This document shows, one piece after another, positions 39,051 to 51,900 of a stretch of DNA of 64,000 bases. The stretch lies in NCBI RefSeq assembly GCF_036711975.1, contig NC_091967.1, positions 12,958,001-13,022,000 on the forward strand, in the 5' to 3' direction. Made by a program: the position numbers and the translations under genes. Source of the stretch: Onthophagus taurus (Eukaryota > Arthropoda > Insecta > Coleoptera > Scarabaeidae). The notes below the pieces were generated by a model. That model had not been told where the DNA came from. It did no database searches and saw only the letters and a list, made by a program, of their open reading frames with translations. How positions within the stretch are numbered: the stretch's first letter is position 1; every line of letters starts with the position of its first letter.

Positions 39051-40077
39051 ATGCAAAATCATCTTTTAGATATGCCTAAACGCAAAACAACAAAGAATGT
39101 TAAATCTGTTCCTAAACAACCTCAAAACATTCCTAAAGAAGAATTGAAAGAATCTTGTAAAGAAAACGAGTCCCTTTCAAGTTTTAAGAAAGAAAAACCA
39201 CCTAGTTTAAGTCATAAAAGAGATCATGTTAAAGTTGAATATGAGGAAGTTCCAAAAAAAATTCTTAAATATGAAGGAATTGGACCTGGTAATTGGGAAG
39301 TTGTTTTAGATAATTTAAGGGAGATGAGAATGAATAAGGATGCTCCTGTTGATAGTATGGGGTGTGATCAATGTCCTGATACTACAGCAGATCCCAAAGT
39401 AAATTACTAATGTTATTAATTTAATTATTTTAATAATCTACATAAATTATAGGATAAGAGATATCAAGCACTTTTATCATTAATGCTTAGCAGCCAAACT
39501 AAAGATGAAGTGACTTATGCTGCTATGTTAAGACTTCGAGAACATGGTTGTACACTTGAGAAGATTTCAGAAATTACAGAACAAAAATTAAGTGAATTAT
39601 TATATCCAGTTAGTTTTTATAAGGTGTATAAAACAATAATGATACTTTAAATTATAATTACTTATAACATTTTAGAACAAAGCTAAATATATAAAAAAAT
39701 CAACTCAAATGATTAAAGATGTCTTTAATGGTGATATTCCAAAAACAGTTGAAGAATTATGTAAACTTCCTGGGGTTGGGCCAAAAATGGCACATTTATG
39801 CATGAAAACAGCATGGAATGAAATAACTGGAATTGGCGTAGATACACACGTGCATAGAATCACCAATAGATTAGGTTGGGTTAAAACAAAAACACCAGAA
39901 GAAACTCGAAAAGGCTTAGAGGGTTGGTTACCAAAGGAATTATGGAGTGAAGTTAATCACTTATTGGTTGGGTTTGGTCAACAAACATGTAAACCTGTTA
40001 AACCGCTTTGTGAAAGTTGTTTAAATAAGGATTTATGTCCGTTTGTAAAAAAGAACACAAAGAAAAGTGCTAAATAA
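39051..40077 (+). CDS. NTH1: Endonuclease III-like DNA glycosylase/AP lyase (306 aa)
   Basis: Exons 39051-39398, 39453-39623 and 39676-40077. This is the bifunctional glycosylase that removes oxidised pyrimidines in base-excision repair, in nucleus and mitochondria. The N-terminal 90 residues are basic and unstructured ([11 protein letters not shown], a likely nuclear signal). [11 protein letters not shown] opens the catalytic core. The helix-hairpin-helix is [10 protein letters not shown] with catalytic Lys at about 210, and GVDTHVHRI carries the catalytic Asp at about 229. The 4Fe-4S cluster has the expected C-x6-C-x2-C-x5-C spacing ([17 protein letters not shown]). The start is uncertain: ATG at 39051 or 39072. 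TCTTTTAG just before the second could be an acceptor from an upstream exon. The core is complete. Confidence 0.94.
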
Positions 40078-40905
40078 TAGTATTTTAGCAAAGTGTAATT
40101 AAAGAAAATATTACATAAAGATAATATAATACATTTCTTCATTTTTTTCTAATGTAGACAATTAAATTGCCTTTGTCATATGCATCACAATTGTAATCAC
40201 ATTTTCTTTTCTCAAATTCCTTCTTAAATGCCTTTACATTATTTACAGAGCGGTATGCAACTTAAAAAACGCTAAATAATATTTAAAATCAACGTAGATA
40301 AATAACATTAAATCAATCTTTTTATGAGAGGAAAACATGGGAATATCAACACAACAAAGTACCTTAAAAGTAAATTGCATTCTTATATTAATATTGAACT
40401 TTCACAAAAGACTGCAGAAAAAGATTTTATAATACAACCTACATATTATTGTGCTTCAAATTTTCTTTAAAAGATCTTCAAGTTATCTACATTTTAAGCA
40501 TGGTGATTTTATCTTTTGTGAAAGAACAACGATTTTACTTTTTCTACGTTCTTGTCTAAATAGCCACTATAAATAGTTACTTCAAAAAGAAATTATAAAT
40601 AATCGCTTGTAATAAGCTGTAATAATAAATGAAATTTTAATTGAACATTGATACACATTACGCAAATGCATCTTAATACTGATTTACCTTTACATTTTTA
40701 TCAGCACAAGAACAACCATATAATTACTTTTTTTTTGTTTAATTACTTTTATAAAGATACTGATTTACAAACCCAATGCAATTTGCAAAAATTCAAATTG
40801 TATTAATAAATTAAAATTAAGTGAAAGAATTTTTGAAATAAGTAGGTTTTAAATGTTTGTAAAGATTTGTATAGTGTTAAAAGTAATTTGTTACATCTAT
40901 GATAT
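40078..40905. other. 3' flank of NTH1
   Basis: AT-rich, with no supported gene or repeat up to the transposon end at 40906. Confidence 0.5.
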
Positions 40906-42600
40906 ACAGTTGACTTCCGTTAATTCGGCATCCAATAGCCCACATAATCCAGCACTTTCTTTAAGGTTGTTTGCTCAAGCTGATTGCTGCGTAGCGAAGA
41001 GTGCCATTTTTTTTATGTATTGCTGTTTAATTAATTGTGTATTGTATTGAATAAATTGAAGTAAAAAAGTTAAAGTGTTGCGTGTACATTGTACTGATTT
41101 GTGAGTTTTCGTTTATCATGTTTTCTAAAATGCCAAGTAATAAAAAGTCTGGACAGAAAAAAAAAACAAGTTCACCGTTAATCAGAAATGTAGAAATGTT
41201 TTGAAGAATGAATTTAATATTGGGTCATCACTGTCATCAGTCATCACCTATTTATGACATTAAAAAAAAAGATAACCTCATTTTGTTTCCTAATTTGTTT
41301 CTGAAAAAGTTGTTTCTAGGCAAACTCTTGAAAAACCTAAGCTGGAACAACGGGACAGCATCTTGTATAAATAAATGTTTTAGTGCAAAATTTGCCGAAG
41401 AGAAGCCAGTAACAAGACAAAAAAATTTAAAGAAAAAAAAATTAAAGATTTGATATAGAGATCTATAGATCGATATAGAGTCGGTATTGAGAGATTTAAC
41501 ACTGTAACGAAACCTATTTACTGTGCAGGGTATTTGGTGATACGGCGTTCCGGTGGTTAGGTAAGGTTATGTATTTTACCGGCAAAACATAAACTTCAAC
41601 CAACTTTCGGGTATTTGGAGAAACGGAGATTTATCCCAAACGTACCGACGTCACGTGATCGTTATCAGCCAATTCGACGAATTTCCGTTTAACCAAATCT
41701 CCCAATCTCTCTCGCACAAAAAGCACCTTAAGAGATTTAAGAACAACAAAGACTAACATGACTTTTAAAAAAAATTATATCTCTGTCTGTTCTTTACGAT
41801 GCCCAATGAAATGCCCACGAATACGGTACAGATAACGCCAATAAGTTGACGTGTGTTCATACTTTTTCACGCGATGAGTCACTCTCACTTCTGGTGGTAT
41901 AGACTACAGAGTATTTAAAGATAGGTTTTTACACTACTTTGTCCCACAGGTCGAGAATAACTTCAAAAAACTTAAACTGCCAGAAGACAGCAAAGCCCTC
42001 CTCCTCTTGGATACCTTCAAAGCTAATCCACCAATAACAGAGTTTTTTCTGACAACATATTTGCAACATTTTTGCCTCCAAATTTTACCTCATTGATCCA
42101 ATCAACTATTTCTTCCACACATTTCCAACATTAAATGTTTTTATAGAAGATCCTTTCTTCAGGACATATTAAAGTCTGATTATGACGTGACTGACTTTTA
42201 ACAGAGATATAATGTCAAACATGCCATATATGCTAGCATAGTTTCTTAATCTCTAGTAAAAGAAGTCACTTTACAATGCTGTTGGAGGAAGCTAAGACCA
42301 AACGCAGTCGTCGAAACTGGTGGATCTTTAAATCTAGGTTAAAGACAATATCAAAATATACCTGAAGAGGAATCTGCAGAAATTGATAAGAACGAACCAA
42401 CTGAGCAAGAACTAACGGATGAAGTTATTCTACAAAGTGTTATTGATCCTAAAACAGTGAATGTTGAAGAGCAAAATTCGGACGTAGGAATGGTGCAAAT
42501 CAGCTGGAAAGAGGCGACCGACGCACCATCGAAGTTTATAATATTTGCTGAAACAAACTCTAGTTAAAATTATTAATTTAGATTATAGATTTAAGGAAGC
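40906..42600 (+). mobile_element. Degraded Tigger/pogo DNA transposon
   Basis: The left end CAGTTGACTTCCGTTAATTCGGC (40906-) follows TA and is Tigger-like. Broken frames give the N-terminal DNA-binding part (SPIYDIKKKDNLI, KPKLEQRDSILYK, FAEEKPVTRQ). The DDE core follows at about 41940-42130 (FVPQVENNFKKLKLPED, LLLLDTFKANPP, FATFLPPNFTSLIQS), and then the tail (TLQCCWRKLRPNAVVE). Many stops and frameshifts make it dead. The expected mirror end on the right was not found, so 42600 is approximate. A second element sits inside it at 41490-41740. It lies between the 3' ends of NTH1 and DOP1. Confidence 0.82.
41490..41740. mobile_element. Miniature element nested in the Tigger copy
   Basis: The 10 bp word AGAGATTTAA occurs at 41490-41499 and again at 41731-41740, bracketing about 231 bp. 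Inside, TGTGCAGGGTATTTGGTGATACGG near the left resembles the opposite strand near the right (TGTGCGAGAG, GATTTGGTTAAACGG). A third related word, GTATTTGGAGAAACGGAG, lies in the middle. This separates the transposase N-terminus from its DDE core. Length, direct repeats and imperfect inverted ends suggest a non-autonomous DNA element, possibly hAT-like (8 bp duplications). The class is uncertain. Confidence 0.55.
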
Positions 42601-42993
42601 AAAAGAACATCAGTGATTTTTTTAACCTTTTGTTGTTAATTAATGATGCTATACTCTGGAATATAAAATACATTCGATTTCAACTTTTCTTCGAGTTTGC
42701 AAATTCTTATTTATTCAATCCATATTAGCCACAAAACGTCATCTTGACAATGTAACTGCTATATGTCTTATCATTTTATAATTGTGTATTTCTAGTAATC
42801 TAGCACCAGTAAAGTCCCAAACATGTCGGTTTATCAGAAGTCTACTTGGTGATTCCAGAATATTTTCCATCTACTTAATTAAAATCTTTAAAAACATTTC
42901 TTAAATAATTTTGAAAAATTCTTTCACTTAATATCAATTCATCTCATACAAAAACACCATCGAAACAACAACAAATTCATATTAGATACTTAT
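42601..42993. other. 3' flank of DOP1
   Basis: AT-rich spacer between the Tigger remnant and the DOP1 stop codon. No feature recognised. Confidence 0.5.
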
Positions 42994-45900
42994 TTATCGA
43001 GGTATTTTATCTAAAAAGTCATTTTCGATAATGCGATCGATTTTTTCCAAAATACTCTGCATTTTTTTGTGCTCAGTCTTATTTGTCCATTGTTCCATGC
43101 AAATGATTCCGTTACAATCGGTCCGATGGCGATTCGAGCACAAACTGAGCGTCTTAAAGAACGGATGCAACTCTTTTAATTGGGTGATATTATTTACCGT
43201 TAATAATAACTCGTTTTGTTTTGTAGGCATGGTCTCTATGGGCAAATCTTTAAATTTCTCATCCATTAAATTCGATATTCTTGTTACGTGTGGCGTGAAA
43301 TTTGATTTTCTACCATCGCCTTGGTGTGTTACTTGAGATATATCGTCTTCTACAAAAGCCCAACGATACCTAAAAATTAAATTAATAAGTTATGGGTTAA
43401 TAAGGGATTATTTAGTTACATTTGAAATTGAGGTAATGCTGTTGCGGGTAATAAAAGTGTTAAATCTAATAATTTTGCTGTTGATAATTGTAGTTGTAAC
43501 CAGTGTGGGTTTCCAAATGCGTGTAAACCATTGTTGGAGTTTGTAGCCCAACTTGGGTCTAATGTAGAGAGAAGTTTTAGGTGTGAACTGAAATAAATTA
43601 TTTATTATATTCATAATGAAGTTAATTATAATCGGTTGCATAACTAATAATATTTTTAAATTTAATTTACACTGATTATGTAACTTTACCTGGTATTATT
43701 CCTGTATTAGCAGAAACCAGTTCCCAAAAGCACAAAGAGAAAAATGTGTTATTCAATACAACAATAAAACATAATATTGAGGTTAGTTATTGAAAAAGCC
43801 AAATAAAAAAAGTGTTAATTAACCCAATTCAATAATAATTTTTAATTTGTAACATACCTAAATTCATCAGTTTCCGTGCTAAGTTGTTGCTCAATCTGTA
43901 TAAAAACCTGTAACATCTCGCTAATAATTATGGGCCATAATGAAGTAATTTGAAGAGGTGACATTCTAAGTAATAAAACTCTAAAGCAAAGAAATACTTG
44001 GGCTTGTACATTCGGGACGTTTAATCTTAAACTGCTTGTTAATTGTTCTAAAAAATAATCAATACAAAATTAAATTTAAAAAATGACATAAATGTAATAT
44101 GTATACCTTGTATATCTGGCATATATTTTGCATATTGATCCGTTTCACTACAAAATATCACAAAAGCCAATCTTTTAAGAAGTTGCGCTCGCTGTTCAAG
44201 TTCTTGTTCTCTCGAAGAAAATAAGCTCAAGCTTCCACTTTGTGTCATCGATACGCGACCTAAACAATAATACACACTTAACTGCAAAAATCATTTATTT
44301 AAAAAAAACTGACTCATTAAATCTTTAAACGTTGTGTTATCGTGAGTCATTAAATGATCAACGATAATCTTCCAATATTTCAAACAAGAATAATCCATTT
44401 GAAATAAATTATTGTCTAAAACGAGATCAAAAACGTCTTTTTTCCACGCTTTCCTTGTATATTGGTAACTGCTGAGACTCGATAAAAGCTTGGAGCACGC
44501 GTTAAAACTAGGCATGTTACGGACAGTGTGCGTTTTCAGGTACGGAACTATATTGCACATTAGTGACGTTAAAATTGTGTTTACTTTATCTTTTTCTGAC
44601 GAACCAAAACAAATATCTAAAATTGGGGCTAATATTTCTGATAAAACCTTAAAAAAAGAACACAAAAATTGAAAGAATTAAAAAGAAGCGTTTTAATAAT
44701 TACTAATTGTGCTTGAACACTATAATTGTTATTAAGTCCCATTAAAATATCTGAATTACTCGTTGTTACAACGCTTACTGATGATATACTATCTTCATCT
44801 TGTTCACGAACCGCTAAATTTCTTCTTAACCACGTTGTTTGTTCTAAACATGAACCACAAACTTGTGAAACGCATTCAATTAGCTATAAAAGTAAAATAT
44901 ATCCTTATTAATTCATTTCTAAGTTTAAAAAATTACTTTCGCTGTGACATCTTGCAAATCTTTTTGATCTTTACGTTCTTCTAACGGACAACACTTAATC
45001 ATAATTTCATTTAGAATAGCGGCCACTAAAAATTGCGATTGTGGACCCAACGAACAACCTTCTCTAATTAATGTTAATAAGGAACCCCAAGCTTCAGATA
45101 ATTGCGTTGTGGAAGCATTTCTCATATAACTATTTTAAAAAAATAATTTAAATTTATTTGTATTTTGTAATAATTATTTATAAATTACCAATAAAATAAT
45201 TCTAAAACACACACGTCCAATAAAACATCTGAACTGAGTCCTTCAATGGGCGGAGGGTTTTTTATCACGGCTATAACAGTCTGAACGAGATTATCTAATG
45301 GAATCACACGTATCGCAGATATTAAATAAACCAAGTTATTTTGGCTTGAATTTGGTTCAACTAAAATCTAAAAGTTAAATTTGAATTAATCTATAAAATA
45401 AATAGTTAGTGCCGGATTATCCAACATAAGTACAAATAAGACAAAAAGTACAAAAAAAAAACACTTTTTCCCAAAACTTCCAATATTAGAACTATGGGCT
45501 AAACGGGTCCATAAAGATTTTTAATAATTTCAGACCCCTCATAACTGCTGAACTTATTCAAGTAATAGAAGACGAGCATTTTTACGCTGCTGATGATTTT
45601 GTCACTCCTCTAGAGTCTAGATGATGGTGCTGAAAGTGCTAAAGATAGCGGCAATGAAGACTTCTGCAACGACATCAATAACTGGATGGTAGACAGCTTC
45701 AAATGGAAGCTATGGAAAAAATTACAAATCAAGGACGGACTTTTACAATTGGTGATAGCGACACTGACGAAGAGTCAAATCAACGAACTTTTGTCAGAAA
45801 TACAAAAGAAGTTACTGAAAAAAAGAAACTGGCAAAAATCCTATCTTATTTTTGGGTTTCCAAACTTTGAGAAACTAATGCAATCAGCAGCCATTTCTTC

Positions 45901-48900
45901 TGATCTAGTGGAATGGTTTGAGCTTTTTTTTGATGATAGTATTATATCATTTTTGACAGAAATGACGACGTTATATGCACAGCAAAAGGTGAACTTAATT
46001 TCCGAGTTTCCAATGCTGAAGAATGTGGTGGAAGCTAAGAACTGAATCTTGCGATATGGCACTAATGAAGTGTATGAGAAGAAATAGATTCGAAATGATA
46101 AAAAGATATCTTCACTGTGCAGATAATAATAACCTTCCTCCGGGCGACAAATTTGCAAAACTAAGAGAATTGATGCAAATGCTGAATTCAAAATTTTTGA
46201 AATACTCAGAACTCTAAGAAAGGCTGAGTGTTGATGAAAGTATGGTTCCATACTTTGATTAAGCACGGAGAAAAATGGTAGAGTGGAAAGATGGATATCA
46301 AAACAGAAAAAAAGGTTGCCAGTTGCGTAACGTCATGTAATAGCTCAATACAATAAATTTATGGGCGGTGTAGAGAGGATGGATAAGAACAGGATTTCCA
46401 TTAGATCGAAGAAATGGTGGTTGGCAATTTTTGCGTTTTGTGTCTATATTTCAGTGTACAACGGATGGCAACTATATAAAAAAGGACTTGGGTAAAAAAT
46501 GGATTATTTGCATTTTCGAATAGTTGTGCAAACGTATTTACAAAAATATGGTATTCCCCCGGTGGGAGGAAGAAGTTCATCCCATAAATTGGCTTTCAGA
46601 GTGCCAACCCAAGTGCGATTTGAAGAAAGCAACCACTGGATTGTCCACGGAAGAAAATCGCTGTGCTTTCTGTAAAAAAGAAACACGAGATAGTCTTGTC
46701 AAAAATGTAAAGTCAATCTGCATGAATCCTGTTTTGTTCACTTCCACACAAGATAATGGACAATATATGTTGATTTGATTGAGAAAGTATATGGTCCCGT
46801 TTATACCCAATGTTTCATGAATGGAACATTCAAAAAAACTATGACAAAATAGTATTTTCTTAAAAATAATGCTGCACCAAAATGACACTGGAAACAAAAA
46901 AATCTAAAAAAAATTAAATCGGGCATAAGCGGTTTAATCCGGCACTGCAAATTATGTTTAAAATAACTGTTGTTTACTTACAGTTTTAACGTTAGAAAAT
47001 GGATTTCGCCTTTCATGCCAAGCAACAGCAACCGCAGCCAAAAAACTAGCACTATGATGAATAGAAATAGGACTTAAAAATTCCATTAACTGTTGTCTAA
47101 CAACTTTAGAATTTCCATAAATTCCATAATAATTTCCTTCAATACCAACAATTGTTTGCCATAATTTAGCGACGCTTGCAATAATTCTTGGCATATGACT
47201 TAGAATAACTTTTCTTACGTTTTGATAAGAATCGGTGTTTTGTTTACTAAAAGTACTATCGAGTCCGATCGGCGAAAAGAAAACGTTCATTAAATTATTG
47301 AATATTTCCGATGAATTCGTAACTTGTGTATTCATGTTTGCGGGGATGTTTTGGTTAACGGTTTGCGAAGAATCCAATAAACAATAATGACACAAGATGG
47401 TTAGAGATTCTAATTGGGTTGTTGCGTAATCGGCGCTTAATTCTCCGGGTAATTCTGTATTTTTGTAAGTGTCGGCGATAATTTCTATGTTGTTACAAAT
47501 ATTGTGTATAACGCTGGTGCAAATTTGTTTTAGATTATCGCCAAAATATGGAAGGCAAGATGTGATCATATTGCACCAATTTTGATGTAAATTCTTCATA
47601 TTTTTATGTCTAAGAGCACTTAAAACTGCCGACAAAAACATATTTTGTTGTGGAATTAAAATCGTTGGGGAATAAGTTGAATTATCTCCAGAATTTGGTA
47701 CAATAGTTTGTTGGATATTAGCAGCGGCCTCGTGCATGGAGAATACTTGATATTCAAGTATAATTAACGATTGGATTAATCTTAATAGTTGAATTTGAAA
47801 TGCTTCGACGTGTTCAGAAACTTTTTTATGTGAATCGTATAACTTAAAATTATTAAATAAAAGTACTTCTTCCGCAAATGTCATTTCTTTATCAAAATTT
47901 CTTACGGATGTAAGTAAACAATGTAGAACAACTCCTTGTAATTTACATTTCAATAACATATCAGCTATGTAAACAGCAAAACCTTTCCTGTTTTCGCTCA
48001 CAATACTAATCAAGTTTTTTACAATTAAATCTAAAATTTCTAAACTTTTTAATTGAATTTGTAAATTATTATAAATTTCTTCTTCGCTAATAATTGGATC
48101 CCAAAAGAAAGATCTCGCATAATTTAAACAAATTATTATAACAACATCCAAAAACATGTAGCCTCTATAAGTATTTAAATATTCTTGATTTAAATCACCA
48201 GAAAAATTTAAACCTAGTGTAGATTTATAATGACGTGCTAGTAATATTAAAATTTCGTTGTTGTTTAAATCTTTTAAACCAGTTGTTGCTAAACATTTAA
48301 TAAAAAGTTGTGGATTTGCGACGAGGCAATTTTTTAAAGTTTTTAGTGCGTATAAAATATGATTTAGGTCAAATATTTCGCAATATAAGCACATATGTTG
48401 ATGCATGGGATATAAACAAACATTTTTGTAACAATCACTGTTTCTTATCTCAGCATCAAAAGATCTCCTTGTATTGGGAGAATCACAAATTTCTTCTTCT
48501 TCACCACAAACTTTAATTAATATCTCATTTAAAACATCTTTCACAACTTTATTATCAGAATCCTTAAAGAAATCTTCAGCTGAAGTACTCATTTCTAATT
48601 CGGCGTTTAAATTATCTGAATCTGATATGCTATAAGACCAACTATGAACTAAGGATAAGTTTTCAATTTCAACTAATTTCTCATTAGCTTTTTCATCAAA
48701 ACTTTGTGATTTTGATAATTTGTTTGCCGGTTTTGAATCTTTAACACCATTGGAAATTGTTTCAATATGTTCTAAAATATTTTTACTTGATTCGCTCGTT
48801 CGAGATGTTTGGTGTTCATATTGTTTGCTTAATAAAGAATCTTCATTACTAGATTGGGTTAAATCAGGACTTGACAAGCTTTCATTTGAGGATTCTTGTG

Positions 48901-51900
48901 AATTGTGTGGATCAAGTTGAACGTAAGATCCATCAATTCCATTGGGATAAATTTCTTTGGAACTTAAAGGATTTATAAACAATTTAACGTTATTTCTATT
49001 TTTATCTGACACTGAAGTAACTTCAAAATGCTTATATTCTTTACTTTTCTTTGTGATAACACTAGAATTTTCTGATATTGAAGTTGTTGTATTTATAACT
49101 TGATTATATTTTTTAAATCCTTTATTAAATAAGTACCATTTTCGTTTTTGTGGTTTCGGACTTGGCGTGTCCGTTACATGATACATTACGTTCCCGTTTA
49201 CGTTACTTATCGCAAAAATTTTTTTCGCTTTAGCATCATCAATTTTATTTGAATCTTTATCGCCGTTATTTGCTTGTAATTCTGAGTCTTGTATGCTAAT
49301 TTTTTGTATTGAAATTCGAGACGTACTTGGAGCCAACAATTTCAATAAAATTGGGTTTAAAATTCGTGCCATATCGTTTCTTAATAAACTGTGAGTCAAA
49401 AATGTTTCAGCTAATAATTTTATGTTGGCGTTTTCTGTGTTTTGTAAGTTATCAAAAATTTTCAGAAGACACCTTTAAAAATAAATTATTAATAAAATAA
49501 AAAAATAATTAAATCACTTACTTATCAAAATTTCGAACTGTACATTGATAAGCTGGAAGTTTTATGTTTAAATCTCTACCAAGATGAAGAAGCAGCGTGA
49601 ATTTTTTTAAATGTTCTGTGTTTAAATTTTCATCAATTAAATAATGACCTATTACATCTTCGACGATTGATTTTTTATTGAAAATGTTGTGTAATTGATA
49701 AAGTAATGTTACACACAGCATGATTTGGTTTTGGTTTGAAAGGGTTCCTAATAACCACCATAATATTTCACACATGACCTAAAAGTTAAACAAAAATTAT
49801 GATTTAATTAGTTCCATTTAAGCCACAGATAAATACAGTTCTTAGCCAAAGAGAGCACTTAAAACTGCTGTAATGTTTTCAATAAGAACATAACAATTTT
49901 ATATTCAACTAAAACACAGAATAATTGAAATATTGGATTGAAATGTAGTCCAAATGTAGTAGACATCTTAAATTTAGTTATGGAATTCGATATTGTTCCT
50001 AAGACCAACACTAGCACGTTTGGAACTAAAAACTTTTGCTTGTCGCGTTCGGCCTTTTCTATGGTTATTCTGTATGTTTTGTCCCAGTCTTCTCTAAGCA
50101 TAGAATTGGAAAGTGCGAAGTGGAGTCGTAGTTTATTTGCTGCAACCTTTAAAATCCTTGTGAATTCTGTCACGTATTAGTGCTTGTTCTGTCCTAATCA
50201 AGATCCTAGTAGAGTCGATATGGCGCTTCAACTTGAGGAAGATCTTTCTCTCTAAGGCCAAGCTGCTAAACAGCTTGCGTTGTCTATCTTACTGGAACCA
50301 CATAATATATTACTTATGTTAAATACATTCATTTCTGCCCAAGAATAGCAACATGGCGATTATTTTAAACGACGAAAAAATGTGATCCAATCACATCTTA
50401 GGCATGAAATCGACACCATAAGGTCATTTTTTGGTTGTAATGGAGTCTTTTGAAGTAGATCTGAGTTTGTTGCTATTCAATAATTTATATTTTGCTAATT
50501 GACAAATTTATTAAGCCAAAAATGAGCTTCATCGCTGAAAATGATTTTTCAATAAGATTCAGGATTTTTTGCACAGTTTGCATCAGTTCTTAATATGGTT
50601 TGACAGAGCATTTAGGTCTGCTATATACTCGATATGAGTGTGTTGTCTTACTTGCACAACAGCCAATAGTGAATATCTCGACTCAAATTTACCCACTATA
50701 CTATACACAGCACAGCCTATCTGGTAGGATTAGTACTACCACAAATTGCTAGTTCATGAACTTCACTATGATAAAAATATTAACTTTCACTGACTAATAT
50801 TAAAATAAAATTGTTATGTTCCTATTGGAAATCCCGTTAGTTGGAGAACTCAACAATATTATTGTACAACAAAAATCTTATAATCAAATTGTATAAATTA
50901 CCTTTAGCACCAACGTATTTTCTTCAATATAATTAACATGTGCACTTTCCAAAATACCGGTAATAATAACATTAGTATTTCCTTCTTCTTGTTTCTTTTG
51001 ATAATGTTGACTCTTTGCCAAACTAAAAATCTCCAATAAAGCGTTCATAGCGATTAACTGAACATCTTTACAAGCTTTTCTAGTACATGCGCTAGCGATC
51101 AACACTTTCAACCAAAAAGGAATGTTGGTTTCTTGCTCTGCATTATTCAACATATTTGGAAAAGCCGCGAATTCCAATAAAATATTACACGCAACCGTCA
51201 TCGCTTCGTCGTATTCAGACCCATTGCTTAAGTTGTCGTATTTATATTCAACTTCGGTGGAGGTGCATGAAAAATCGTGACGATTCATTGAAGTGTAGGA
51301 TTCTAAGCATTTCGTTAAAATCGCTTCAAGGTGTTTGGTGCGGTTTTCTTTGTCGCAAATTAGGGTGTTAAAATGCGATTCGACGCACAATCCAGATATG
51401 ATTTTATGGCGAATGAACGTGACGAAAAAATCTTTATAGATTTGCCAACAAGAAATAATGTGTTTATTTTCGAATTTAATATTATTTTCAATTGTTGGTG
51501 TTTCTGGAAGTTGTTGTTCGACAACTAAAACGTTTTCCACAAATTCGAGGACGTTTTCAGAGGATTTTTCTTCATCTTCGTCTTTTTTTAATTCGTATAA
51601 TTTCGAGCTAGATTTCGATTTTTTGTTTTTAGATTTTTTATCTATTTTCGGACTGTTTTTATCTTTTTTCTTGGACATTTGATTGCTGTTCGATCGTTCG
51701 CGCGCTTTATCCTCAACGCTTAATTCGTTTTTGTTTAGATTTTCATTTATTTTCGAATCAGATTTACTTTTTTCTAAACCCGGTTTTATTTCTTTATCTT
51801 TTTCTGAAGTTGTTGATGAATCAACACTGTCTGCATGTATTTCTTCTACTAGCTAAAGAAAAAGAAATATTTTATAGAAAAACTAATTGCTTTTTTAATT

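Noticed and set aside
49859-50173. 104-codon minus-strand open frame in DOP1 intron 5
   Set aside because: It cannot be joined in phase to DOP1 exons without breaking good splice sites, and it is not recognised. It is probably transposon debris.
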